From the NCBI GenBank assembly GCA_030610745.1, contig JAUWRC010000061.1, positions 1-8,475 of the forward strand: a stretch of 8,475 nt of DNA. Direction: 5' to 3'. This stretch comes from Clostridia bacterium. GTDB lineage: Bacteria; Aerophobota; Aerophobia; Aerophobales; AE-B3A. Position numbers and translations under genes: made by a program. The notes beneath the pieces are model-generated. The model searched no databases, was not told the DNA's origin, and saw nothing but the letters and a program-made list of their open reading frames with translations. Below, piece by piece: positions 1 to 5,865 of this stretch (the first letter of the stretch is position 1; each line of letters starts with the position of its first letter).

Positions 1-26
1 CCACCTCACGAAGGTTGGGGATTCAC
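1..26 (-). pseudogene. 5' end of a second LacI-family regulator gene, frame broken, cut by window edge
   Basis: Only the first codons are inside the window. The leader (27-55) matches the leader of the complete LacI-type gene (1381-1409) at 26 of 29 positions, and the GTG at 26..24 aligns exactly with that gene's ATG. Read from GTG, the frame gives M-N-P-Q-P-S and then a stop. In the next frame, from 22 downwards, the codons give I-P-N-L-R-E-V, the usual start of a LacI helix-turn-helix, but a TGA lies directly upstream. Removing one base from the G4 run at 17-20 gives M-N-P-N-L-R-E-V, which aligns residue for residue with M-S-I-T-I-R-D-V of the neighbour. The Shine-Dalgarno AGGAGA of the neighbour is AGAAGA here. 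This may be a decaying paralogue, a slippage-prone start, or a one-base sequencing error. An ATC start is possible but would be exceptional. Confidence 0.5.
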
Positions 27-118
27 GCCTTTATCTTCTGAATATCGAACTGATTTAAATTAGAAATTAGCATTTTTGTCCATTGCTACAATTATGTATC
101 TTTTCTCTATAAAGTATT

Positions 119-148
119 ATAAAACTAGTTCGATAAAACTAGTTTTAT
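119..148. promoter_or_regulatory. Double palindromic operator, copy 1 (AACTAGTT type)
   Basis: Two 16-bp palindromes overlap by two bases. The first is 119-134 (ATAAAACT/AGTTCGAT, imperfect) and the second is 133-148 (ATAAAACT/AGTTTTAT, perfect). Their centres are 14 bp apart. The pair covers the -10 region and the presumed transcription start of the leftward gene, so a bound protein would block transcription. A LacI-family protein encoded next door, with the same site in front of its own gene, is the natural candidate to bind here; this is inferred. Confidence 0.7.
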
Positions 149-174
149 AGTAATACATTTAACTTTTTTGTCAA
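147..174 (-). promoter_or_regulatory. Promoter of the truncated leftward LacI-type gene
   Basis: On the minus strand TTGACA (174..169) is a perfect -35 box. After 16 bp follows TACTAT (152..147), a weaker -10 than TATCAT in the paralogous promoter. The -10 overlaps the right palindrome of the operator, which suggests repression by steric blocking. Transcription would run towards position 1 with a leader of roughly 110 bases. Confidence 0.5.
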
Positions 175-179
175 GGGGT

Positions 180-219
180 GAAAAGTATGTGTGAAAAGTA
201 TGCATGGGAGAAAAGTATG
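180..219 (-). repeat. Three direct repeats CATACTTTTC upstream of a -35 box
   Basis: Read on the minus strand, the decamer CATACTTTTC occurs three times, at 219..210, 202..193 and 189..180, ending a few bases before the TTGACA at 174..169. The array is not present upstream of the paralogous promoter near 1510, so it is specific to the truncated left gene. The position, just upstream of -35, suits an activator site; this is inferred from position only. Confidence 0.5.
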
Positions 220-303
220 CAGTAAAAATCTTAGAGATGAAATGTGAGGGGATGCAGAAGTTACAGAATAAAATGAGAGAAAAAGGTGAGCGATTCTATT
301 TTT

Positions 304-323
304 CTGGGTTTATGCATACCCAG
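304..323. repeat. Short inverted repeat after the LacI-type gene
   Basis: The arms CTGGGT (304-309) and ACCCAG (318-323) flank an 8-base spacer, about 20 bases beyond the stop codon of the leftward regulator gene. The stem is short and no T-run follows on the minus strand, so it is not a convincing intrinsic terminator. The rest of the 181-342 gap shows no gene. Confidence 0.35.
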
Positions 324-342
324 AGTTCTCATTCTTTGTATT

Positions 343-1380
343 TTAATGATAATAAGCCTTGCAAGATTCTCTGATTACTAGCTCTGTGTCTAACGCTATT
401 CTTTTCGAGTCCTGGTTATCCGCATTTTTCATTGTCTCAAGAAGCAGCTCTGTAGCTTTTTGTCCCCAGGTATATCTTGGTTGAGAAATTGTAGTCAGAG
501 ATGGAGTTGTATGAGCGGCAGCTTCAATATCATCAAATCCAATTATAGAGATATCTTTAGGAATGGACAATCCTTTCTCCTTAATGGCCCTCATCGCTGC
601 CAGGCACATATTGTCGTTGGCAATGAAGGCAGCAGATGGAGGCGAAGATAGACTCAACAACTTCTTCATTCCTTTATAGCCACTTCTCTTGTGAAAGTCA
701 CCATGATAGATTAAGTCTTCATCAAAGGGAATATTGTATTGGCGCAGTGTTTCAATATAACCTGTTAGCCTATCTTGAGCATTTTTTTGATCCACGGGAC
801 CCGAAATATGTCCAATTCTTTTATGTCCGAGTTTGATTAAATACTCAACTGCCTTACATGCTCCGGCAAAGTTGTCAACTTCTACACAGTTTACTTGATG
901 CTCAGGAATGCTGCCACCGATAATGACAAAGGGAAATTTTAGCTGGAGAAGGTCAGAAATGTCCTCAAAGGAGAGTGGCCAATATGATAGGATTAATAAA
1001 CCATCCAGCATTTTCTGTTTGGCAATGCGCATAAGGACTCCCCTCTTACTCAAAACACCTTCTCCCTCTTCTCCCTTTATATCCAGCTGAAAGGCATACT
1101 CTGCCTTCCCAAGTGCATCTATGACACCTAAGATAACGGGCATGTAAAACCCACCTAAGGGATGCTCATGGCTGATGAATGCAAGGAGCCCCACGGTGTT
1201 GGTCTTTCCAGTGGCGAACTTCTTGGCGATCATACTTGGGGCATAGCTAAGTTTTTTTGCTGCCTCAAGGACTTTAGCTTTAGTCTTGAAAGAAACATAA
1301 CCTTTGTCATTAAGCGCTAAGGAGACTGTAGATATAGAAACCCCAGCTAACTTAGCCACGTCACGAATGGTAATGCTCAT
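343..1380 (-). CDS. LacI-family transcriptional repressor
   Basis: This is a sugar-type DNA-binding regulator of 345 residues, the family's normal length. An N-terminal LacI helix-turn-helix (about residues 3-23, TIRDVAKLAGVSISTVS) is followed by a hinge (48-62) and a periplasmic-binding-protein-like effector domain (about 63-340). The latter shows family motifs such as ANDN (254-257), IIGFDD (279-284) and PSLTTISQP (293-301). The start ATG is supported by AGGAGA (1393..1388) with 7 bases spacing. The hinge residue that is normally Leu, which intercalates in the operator, is Phe55 here, and the nearby palindromes have a central TA instead of the usual CG. The gene stands alone on its strand and its promoter is covered by the operator, so autoregulation is likely. 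The effector cannot be deduced. The neighbours make cell-envelope parts and no sugar-use genes are visible. Confidence 0.93.
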   Translation of the reverse strand: MSITIRDVAKLAGVSISTVSLALNDKGYVSFKTKAKVLEAAKKLSYAPSMIAKKFATGKTNTVGLLAFISHEHPLGGFYMPVILGVIDALGKAEYAFQLDIKGEEGEGVLSKRGVLMRIAKQKMLDGLLILSYWPLSFEDISDLLQLKFPFVIIGGSIPEHQVNCVEVDNFAGACKAVEYLIKLGHKRIGHISGPVDQKNAQDRLTGYIETLRQYNIPFDEDLIYHGDFHKRSGYKGMKKLLSLSSPPSAAFIANDNMCLAAMRAIKEKGLSIPKDISIIGFDDIEAAAHTTPSLTTISQPRYTWGQKATELLLETMKNADNQDSKRIALDTELVIRESCKAYYH

Positions 1381-1453
1381 GCCTTCATCTCCTGAATATC
1401 GAAGTGATTAGATTAATATTTTTGTTCACTCTTAAATTACGTATCTTTTCTCT

Positions 1454-1483
1454 ATGAAACTAGTTTTATCGAACTAGTTTCAT
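1454..1483. promoter_or_regulatory. Double palindromic operator, copy 2 (AACTAGTT type)
   Basis: The 30-bp site has 12-bp outer arms, ATGAAACTAGTT (1454-1465) and AACTAGTTTCAT (1472-1483), around the hexamer TTATCG. It can also be read as two overlapping 16-mers, 1454-1469 and 1468-1483, centred 14 bp apart. Its reverse complement differs from copy 1 (119-148) at only two positions, while the flanks on both sides match copy 1 in direct orientation. It abuts the -10 box of the repressor gene, which fits autorepression. Confidence 0.75.
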
Positions 1484-1509
1484 GATAATACATTTAATTT
1501 TTTTGTCAA
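1482..1509 (-). promoter_or_regulatory. Promoter of the LacI-family gene
   Basis: Minus-strand TTGACA (1509..1504), a 16-bp spacer and TATCAT (1487..1482) make a strong sigma70-like promoter. The likely start point falls inside the operator 1454-1483, leaving a leader of roughly 95 bases before the ATG at 1380. Confidence 0.65.
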
Positions 1510-1514
1510 CCAAC

Positions 1515-1528
1515 TTGCCACATGGCAA
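1515..1528. promoter_or_regulatory. Small palindrome between divergent promoters
   Basis: TTGCCA (1515-1520) and TGGCAA (1523-1528) form a 6-bp inverted repeat with a two-base centre. It lies between the -35 box of the leftward repressor gene and that of the rightward lptF promoter. The position suits a regulator binding site. No protein can be assigned. Confidence 0.3.
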
Positions 1529-1548
1529 TGGTTTATCGATTTTTTTCC

Positions 1549-1577
1549 TTGTCAACTCAGAAAAATAATAGTATGAT
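1549..1577 (+). promoter_or_regulatory. Promoter for lptF-lptG
   Basis: TTGTCA (1549-1554), a 17-bp spacer and TATGAT (1572-1577) each match the sigma70 consensus at five of six positions. Transcription would start near 1584 and run through about 140 bases of leader, which contains word-like repeats, to the start of lptF. Confidence 0.6.
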
Positions 1578-1591
1578 ACTAAGAAATAAGA

Positions 1592-1707
1592 GCGTGATGC
1601 GTCGTGCGTGATGCGTATTGCGTAGAAGAAAAGATTGTGGAGCAAAAAAGTAAGTAGATGTGCTGTCCACTGACGCAATACGAGATACGAGCGACGAGAC
1701 ACGAATT
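1592..1707. repeat. Word-like repeat element in the lptF leader
   Basis: Two repeat blocks face each other. The left block (1592-1625) is built from GCGTGATGCGT words and the right block (1672-1707) from ACGAGATACGAGCGACGAG words. The 10-mer CGTATTGCGT (1614-1623) is the inverse of ACGCAATACG (1673-1682), so a long hairpin with a 49-base loop is possible in the transcript. The 15-mer ACGCAATACGAGATA (1673-1687) recurs inverted at 5842-5856, upstream of ftsW. Confidence 0.6.
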
Positions 1708-1713
1708 TGGTAC

Positions 1714-1718
1714 TGAGG
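1714..1718 (+). promoter_or_regulatory. Ribosome binding site deciding the lptF start
   Basis: TGAGG lies 6 bases before the TTG at 1725. The upstream TTG at 1707 has no such site and would add six residues encoded partly by repeat DNA. Confidence 0.6.
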
Positions 1719-1724
1719 CTTATT

Positions 1725-2822
1725 TTGATCAAAATAATACATCGCTATATCTTAAAAGAAATAATTTTATCTTTTATCTTTGGATTCTTATTCTTCAACC
1801 TCATATTGCTCATCGGTATCATATTTGACTTAACAGAATTGCTCTTCGTGGAAAATATTTCTTTTCTCGATGTGGGAAAATTGCTCCTTTTTAAACTACC
1901 CTCTTCTTTTGACATTGTCATCCCCCTCTCACTTTTATTTGCCGCCTTGCTCACTTTCGGTCGGCTAAGCTCCGATGGAGAAATAGTTGCCTTTATAAGC
2001 TCAGGTATAAACTTGCTTCGAATAGAAGGGATATTATTAGTCTTCGCCTTTATTCTAGGTATAGCCTCTCTTTATTTCTCTTCCTTTCTCACTCCCTGGT
2101 GCAACCATCATTACAGCCAGGCATTTCAAAGAATTATTTTTAAAAAACCATCCATCCAGATTAAAGAAAGAACTATCACCGATTTTGAAAATAGAAAGCT
2201 TTACACCCATCATATTGACCCAAAAACTGGCAAAATGCAGAAGATTGTCCTTTATGAATTTCTTTCCCAGGAAGACGAACTTTTTCCCCAGATTGCCATA
2301 GCTCAAAGCGGAGAATTTGAAAAAGAAACTCTGAGGCTTGATGAAATTACCTTTTACCGTTTTAGCAAAAACTACCAGATAGTACGGCAGGGAAAATTTA
2401 ATTCTCAAACTATCTATTCAGCTAGCCGACTCTTTGAAAAGGGAGAGGGAATAAAAAGAACGGGGGAGTTAAGTTTAACTGAAATAACTCAGAGACTAAA
2501 GGAAGAAAAAGTTAAAGAAGAACCGAGCAAGGAAAAAATAAAGGAGTTAAGCGTTGAATTTCATAGTCGAATTGCTGTTCCCCTGGCTACTTTCCTCTTA
2601 GCTTTAATAGCTCTGCCCCTGGGAATTAGTATGAAACGAGGGGGAAAATCCATTAGTCTGGGAATAAGTTTAATTATAGCCATAACCTACTACCTTCTTC
2701 TTTTAGTAGGGAGGTTCTTAGGAAGAGGAGGGTTCCTGCCTCCTTACTTAGCTATGTGGATACCCAATCTTTTATTAGCCATAGGCGGCATCTGGCTAAC
2801 CAGAAAAGTGGCTAAGATATAA
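1725..2822 (+). CDS. lptF: LPS export permease LptF (YjgP/YjgQ family)
   Basis: This is one of two inner-membrane permease subunits that, with the LptB ATPase, pull lipopolysaccharide out of the inner membrane towards the periplasmic bridge. The protein has 365 residues from the TTG at 1725, chosen because of the TGAGG site and because IKIIHRYILKE then lies at the N-terminus as in the family. Three membrane segments (about 11-35, 62-80, 98-118) are followed by a periplasmic jelly-roll-like domain (about 125-270). Three more membrane segments follow (about 284-305, 312-332, 342-360). The family motifs PLSLLFAALLTFGRLSSDGE and EFHSRIAVPLATFLLALIAL are clear. The lptG-type gene follows after 12 bp, so the two are co-transcribed. 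The F/G assignment rests on gene order and is less certain than the family. Confidence 0.85.
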   Translation: MIKIIHRYILKEIILSFIFGFLFFNLILLIGIIFDLTELLFVENISFLDVGKLLLFKLPSSFDIVIPLSLLFAALLTFGRLSSDGEIVAFISSGINLLRIEGILLVFAFILGIASLYFSSFLTPWCNHHYSQAFQRIIFKKPSIQIKERTITDFENRKLYTHHIDPKTGKMQKIVLYEFLSQEDELFPQIAIAQSGEFEKETLRLDEITFYRFSKNYQIVRQGKFNSQTIYSASRLFEKGEGIKRTGELSLTEITQRLKEEKVKEEPSKEKIKELSVEFHSRIAVPLATFLLALIALPLGISMKRGGKSISLGISLIIAITYYLLLLVGRFLGRGGFLPPYLAMWIPNLLLAIGGIWLTRKVAKI

Positions 2823-2834
2823 AAGAGAGTTTTT

Positions 2835-3890
2835 ATGAGAATTCTAGATAAATATCTAACCAAGGAATATTTAAAGCTATACCTAATCTTTATTTTCTTT
2901 TTTATCGCCCTTTTTCTCTTGACAGATTTTTTTACATCTATAGACAATCTAAGAAAGGAAGCTACAGCTTCAGGAGTAATCCAGTATTATCTTTTGCAGA
3001 TTCCTTATTTATTCACTTTCCTCAGTCCTCTCGCAGTTATTATCTCCACCCTATTTCTTATCACTCACCTGGCAGGAACTCATCAGATTCAGGCCGCACA
3101 AATTGGTGGAATTTCCTTCAAAAGAACAGTTCTTTCTCTTTTAACTATAGGATTAATCATCGGCTTTATGGTACTTTTTTTAAATGAGACTTTAACTTTT
3201 AAGGCAAATCAATTTGCTCAGAGGCTTAAACAAGAGAATTTCTTAGGGCCACCACCAAGCAAAGAAATACAAAAGAATATCTTTGTCCATGTTCCACCTT
3301 CTTATTTTTTCTACATAAGATCTTTCAACCCCGGGAAAGGAGAGATGGAAAATATTCTCATCTATAATGAATCACCCCCTTGTTCTATCATTATAGCAAA
3401 AAGAGGTGCGTGGATAGAAAAGAAATGGGTTTTCTACGAAGGAAGGGAATATCTGTTGGAGGAAGCAATGAGAAGTATTCCTTTTTATGAAAAGAGTCTT
3501 CCTCTCGATAAAGATCCTGCCTATTTTAGCCGAAAATATCTTCCTCCCGATAAAATGAGCATAGTAGAGTTAAGCAAATACATTAACGAATACGAGGAAA
3601 GTGGATTCAAAACCTTAGGCTTAGAAACCGAACTAAATTTCAAGTTCTCCTATCCCTTTACCAATTTTATTCTCTTATTTCTGGGTATCCCCATAGGATT
3701 AATCTTGAGAAAGGGAGGAAAGGGAACCAGCTTTGCTCTGGGTTTAATTATAAGCTTTGGTTATTATGAGACAATGGCTTTTTTAAAGACAATGGGAAAA
3801 GGCGGGCTCATCTCTCCTTTTCTCGCTGCCTGGATTCCCAATCTTATCTTCCTTGCCGTAGGGATATATCTATTCACCCGTACGGAGTGA
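2835..3890 (+). CDS. lptG: LPS export permease LptG (YjgP/YjgQ family)
   Basis: This is the partner permease of LptF. The two form the transmembrane cavity through which lipopolysaccharide is loaded for transport to the outer membrane. It has 351 residues, of normal length, starting at ATG with GAGAG 5 bases upstream. The N-terminus MRILDKYLTKEYLK is typical. Membrane segments lie at about 15-33, 55-78 and 100-120, then a periplasmic domain (about 125-255), then three C-terminal segments (about 270-290, 297-315, 325-347). The motif ELNFKFSYPFTNFILLFLGI is the counterpart of the LptF C-terminal motif. The gene ends just before a word-like repeat. No LptB, LptC or LptA gene is in the window, so the rest of the machinery must lie elsewhere. 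Confidence 0.85.
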   Translation: MRILDKYLTKEYLKLYLIFIFFFIALFLLTDFFTSIDNLRKEATASGVIQYYLLQIPYLFTFLSPLAVIISTLFLITHLAGTHQIQAAQIGGISFKRTVLSLLTIGLIIGFMVLFLNETLTFKANQFAQRLKQENFLGPPPSKEIQKNIFVHVPPSYFFYIRSFNPGKGEMENILIYNESPPCSIIIAKRGAWIEKKWVFYEGREYLLEEAMRSIPFYEKSLPLDKDPAYFSRKYLPPDKMSIVELSKYINEYEESGFKTLGLETELNFKFSYPFTNFILLFLGIPIGLILRKGGKGTSFALGLIISFGYYETMAFLKTMGKGGLISPFLAAWIPNLIFLAVGIYLFTRTE

Positions 3891-3895
3891 ACGTT

Positions 3896-3950
3896 GAGAT
3901 ACACCTCGCTACGCTCGGCATATCTCGTCGCTCGTCGCTCGTATCTCGTA
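3896..3950. repeat. Word-like repeat between convergent genes
   Basis: Arms GAGATAC (3896-3902) and GTATCTC (3941-3947) enclose a segment containing the words CCTCGCTACGCTCGG and repeated TCGTCGC/TATCTCGT. The stretch from about 3898 to 3938 is a near copy of 8311-8351 inside murF. It lies directly after the lptG stop and before the stop of the convergent gene. No T-run makes it a usual terminator. Confidence 0.65.
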
Positions 3951-3970
3951 AATACTCAGTGAACCCCGTG

Positions 3971-4603
3971 TTATGGCGAGGGATGATAGTCTCGAAGGTA
4001 CCGGTGGATATCATCAAGGATGGGTGGGTATACTCTAAAAATCTCTATACCAGAAGGAAACTTAATGTTATTGTCCTCTCTAATAAAAATAATCCCGATC
4101 TCGTTATCTTTAAGTGTCTTATCTATTTTTTTAGCAATGAATTCTTCCCTCTTTTGCACAGCTTCTATATAAAATTGGGAAATCTTTCCGAGCGCCTCCC
4201 CGCTTTGAAGCCCTACAGCCAAACACCTGGCCCAATCTATACTCTCCTTAACTAAGTCTGGATTTTCCACTGCCTCCAGTACTGCCTCTTTTTGAAAAAA
4301 CTTCCTGGCAATTTGGTAGCTTCTCTCATTTAAATTCTTAATCACCTTAAGACCCTTTTCTCCACCTGTACCTACTAGTTCATGATATAACTTGTTAACC
4401 TTTCCAATCTTAGCTTTTAAATCATCCAATCGCCTCTCAGCCTCATCCCAATAGATTTTTACCTTTGCCAAATACTCTTTAGGAACTTCTTTTTCTGATT
4501 TACCTCCTGAAAATAAAAGAGGAACAAGGTATAGTTTCCTTCCAGGTTTTTTGAAATGCTCAACCCCAAGTTTTTCTATCTTCCCAATAGCCTTCTTTGG
4601 CAT
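3971..4603 (-). CDS. Hypothetical protein, about 210 residues
   Basis: I do not recognise this protein. It is soluble-looking and charged, with no signal peptide or membrane segment. Its middle (about residues 40-160) is mostly predicted helix, rich in Lys and Glu, and may form coiled coil. Its C-terminal part (about 163-207) carries a compact pattern with IGIIFIRE, KFPSGIEIF and YPPILDDIHRYLRD that looks like a conserved small domain. The start at 4603 is preferred over the ATG at 4609, because AGGGGG (4617..4612) is 8 bases before the former and only 2 before the latter. It is on the same strand as ftsW, with about 100 bases between, and convergent with lptG. Function is unknown and no link to the wall genes is shown beyond proximity. 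Confidence 0.75.
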   Translation of the reverse strand: MPKKAIGKIEKLGVEHFKKPGRKLYLVPLLFSGGKSEKEVPKEYLAKVKIYWDEAERRLDDLKAKIGKVNKLYHELVGTGGEKGLKVIKNLNERSYQIARKFFQKEAVLEAVENPDLVKESIDWARCLAVGLQSGEALGKISQFYIEAVQKREEFIAKKIDKTLKDNEIGIIFIREDNNIKFPSGIEIFRVYPPILDDIHRYLRDYHPSP

Positions 4604-4611
4604 CTTCATTA

Positions 4612-4617
4612 CCCCCT
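4612..4617 (-). promoter_or_regulatory. Ribosome binding site deciding the start of the hypothetical gene
   Basis: On the minus strand AGGGGG is followed by 8 bases to the ATG at 4603 and only 2 bases to the ATG at 4609. Spacing therefore favours the inner start. Confidence 0.5.
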
Positions 4618-4706
4618 ATCTTTTGTAGAAAACTTATCATATTTTTACACTCAATGCAAATTTCTTTCCGTTGCCTTAGTAAAAGAAATAAATATAGGAA
4701 GGATTC

Positions 4707-5825
4707 TCACTTTGAAGGACTATTCTTCGATATGTTTAAAAGAATGCCTATGCTGGTTAGGCAAATTATTAAAGATGAGCCTCCATAACTAATAAAGGGA
4801 AGAGTTGCCCCTGTGGTGGGTAGAACGACAGTAGCCACTCCCATATTGAGGATAGCCTGCAGGCCAATCAGAGAGGTCAATCCTACAGCTAAAAGTTTTC
4901 CCAACTTATCGGGAGCTCTTCGGGCAATCCTTAAGCCTCGCAGGACAATAAAAAAGAATAATGCTAAGATGATACTGGTCCCTATAAAACCCACTTCCTC
5001 ACCAATTACAGCAAAGATGGAGTCAGTATGAGGAGTGGGAAGGTAGAAAAGTTTTTCTATTCCCTCACCCAATCCTAAGCCCCACAGTCCACCTGAACCA
5101 AGAGCTCTTTTTAAATGAATTAGCTGATAGCCTGCCTTCAGAGGGTCTTTCTCGGGATAGAGAAAACCCATTATTCTATCTATACGGTAACCAACCTGGA
5201 AAACGGAAAAATATAAAGGTACCAGAGCTAAAAAAGCAGTGTAAACCAAATGAGAGAGACGTGCACCCCCAGCATAAAGAAGAATAAAGGCAATTACGGC
5301 TATGGTTAGAGCTGTTCCCATATCTGGTTCCATCACCACCAGAGCAGAGATACCTCCAAGGATGATAAAATAGGGAAGAGAGCCACTGATATAGCTTTCC
5401 ATTTTTTCTTTTTTTCTCACTAAAGAGCAAGCAAGATAGATGACTACACTCAATTTGGCTATTTCGCTGGGAGTAAAATAGATAAATCCTATCCCTATTG
5501 AACGGTGAACTCCCCTTGCCTCTCTTCCAATTCCCGGGATAAAGACTAAACAAAGAAAAACAAGAGTGATGAAAAGCAAAGGCCTATCCAGGTACTTATA
5601 TTTTTTATAATTAAACTTACTTGCTAACCAAAGAAAAACTAACCCTAACCCCAGCCACATTGACTGTCGTTTGAGGTAGAAATAAAGGTCACCCTGGCGG
5701 ATATGGGCATAGGCGGCGCTGGCACTATAAAGAAACATCAATCCTATAGCTAAAAGTATAAAAGTAACAAAAAGAAGCGGATAATCAAAGCCGGTATTGT
5801 TCGTAGTTCGTTGTTTATTGGTCAT
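4707..5825 (-). CDS. ftsW: Septal peptidoglycan polymerase FtsW (SEDS family)
   Basis: This is a polytopic inner-membrane glycosyltransferase that polymerises lipid II into glycan strands during division, working with a class B penicillin-binding protein. About ten membrane segments are visible. Counting from the ATG at 5825 (372 residues), SEDS motifs include SASA (34-37), TPSEIAKL (118-125), PDMGTAL (167-173), the ALGSGGLWGLGLG block (241-253), PHTDSIFAVIGEE with the presumed catalytic Asp (about 268), and PTTGATLPFISYGGSS (336-351). The pattern fits FtsW better than RodA, as does the location after murF and mraY. The first ten residues (MTNKQRTTNN) come from repeat-like DNA. A GTG at 5840 would add five residues. 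Neither start has a good ribosome binding site. The gap to mraY is filled with repeats and has no clear promoter. Confidence 0.88.
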   Translation of the reverse strand: MTNKQRTTNNTGFDYPLLFVTFILLAIGLMFLYSASAAYAHIRQGDLYFYLKRQSMWLGLGLVFLWLASKFNYKKYKYLDRPLLFITLVFLCLVFIPGIGREARGVHRSIGIGFIYFTPSEIAKLSVVIYLACSLVRKKEKMESYISGSLPYFIILGGISALVVMEPDMGTALTIAVIAFILLYAGGARLSHLVYTAFLALVPLYFSVFQVGYRIDRIMGFLYPEKDPLKAGYQLIHLKRALGSGGLWGLGLGEGIEKLFYLPTPHTDSIFAVIGEEVGFIGTSIILALFFFIVLRGLRIARRAPDKLGKLLAVGLTSLIGLQAILNMGVATVVLPTTGATLPFISYGGSSLIICLTSIGILLNISKNSPSK

Positions 5826-5841
5826 TGATTTATTAAGCACT

Positions 5842-5856
5842 TATCTCGTATTGCGT
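5842..5856. repeat. Word-like repeat copy upstream of ftsW
   Basis: TATCTCGTATTGCGT is the exact inverse of 1673-1687 in the lptF leader. It lies just upstream of the ftsW start and adjoins the large inverted-repeat element. Confidence 0.55.
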
Positions 5857-5865
5857 ATTCTCCGC

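Larger units (their letters stand above)
27..174 (-). repeat. Duplicated promoter-operator-leader module, copy 1
   Basis: This stretch is a diverged direct copy of 1381-1509. Matching blocks in the same order are the leader with ribosome binding site (27-55 against 1381-1409), the exact 15-mer GTATCTTTTCTCTAT (96-110 against 1441-1455), the double operator (119-148 against 1454-1483), and a 24-bp block holding the -35 box (151-174 against 1486-1509, one mismatch). Copy 1 carries about 10 extra bases (111-120) just before the operator. The layout shows that the regulator gene and its control region were duplicated together. Confidence 0.8.
1381..1509 (-). repeat. Duplicated promoter-operator-leader module, copy 2
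   Basis: This is the paralogous copy of 27-174 and carries the leader, operator and promoter of the complete LacI-type gene. It keeps the better ribosome binding site (AGGAGA, 1393..1388) and the better -10 box. The gene-free stretch 1381-1724 thus holds this module, a small palindrome (1515-1528), the lptF promoter (1549-1577) and a repeat-rich leader. Confidence 0.8.

Noticed and set aside
304..323. CTGGGT/ACCCAG hairpin as an intrinsic terminator of the LacI-type gene
   Set aside because: It has only 6 bp of stem, an 8-base loop, and AAAAATAG instead of a T-run on the transcript side.
1707..1709. TTG at 1707 as the lptF start
   Set aside because: It has no ribosome binding site and its first codons overlap repeat DNA. 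The TTG at 1725 has TGAGG at ideal spacing and gives the family's usual N-terminus.
1466..1742. Minus-strand open frames of 88 and 61 codons in the divergent promoter region
   Set aside because: They cross the lptF promoter, the word repeats and the repressor's promoter, and their peptides (for example RRSYLVLR, HHARRIT) are translations of repeats.
3887..4255. Plus-strand open frame of 122 codons after lptG
   Set aside because: It runs through the repeat and antisense to the better-supported hypothetical gene. It has no recognisable domain and no good ribosome binding site.
5176..5553. Minus-strand 125-codon open frame inside ftsW
   Set aside because: It is a shadow of ftsW in another frame; ftsW has clear SEDS motifs over the whole stretch.
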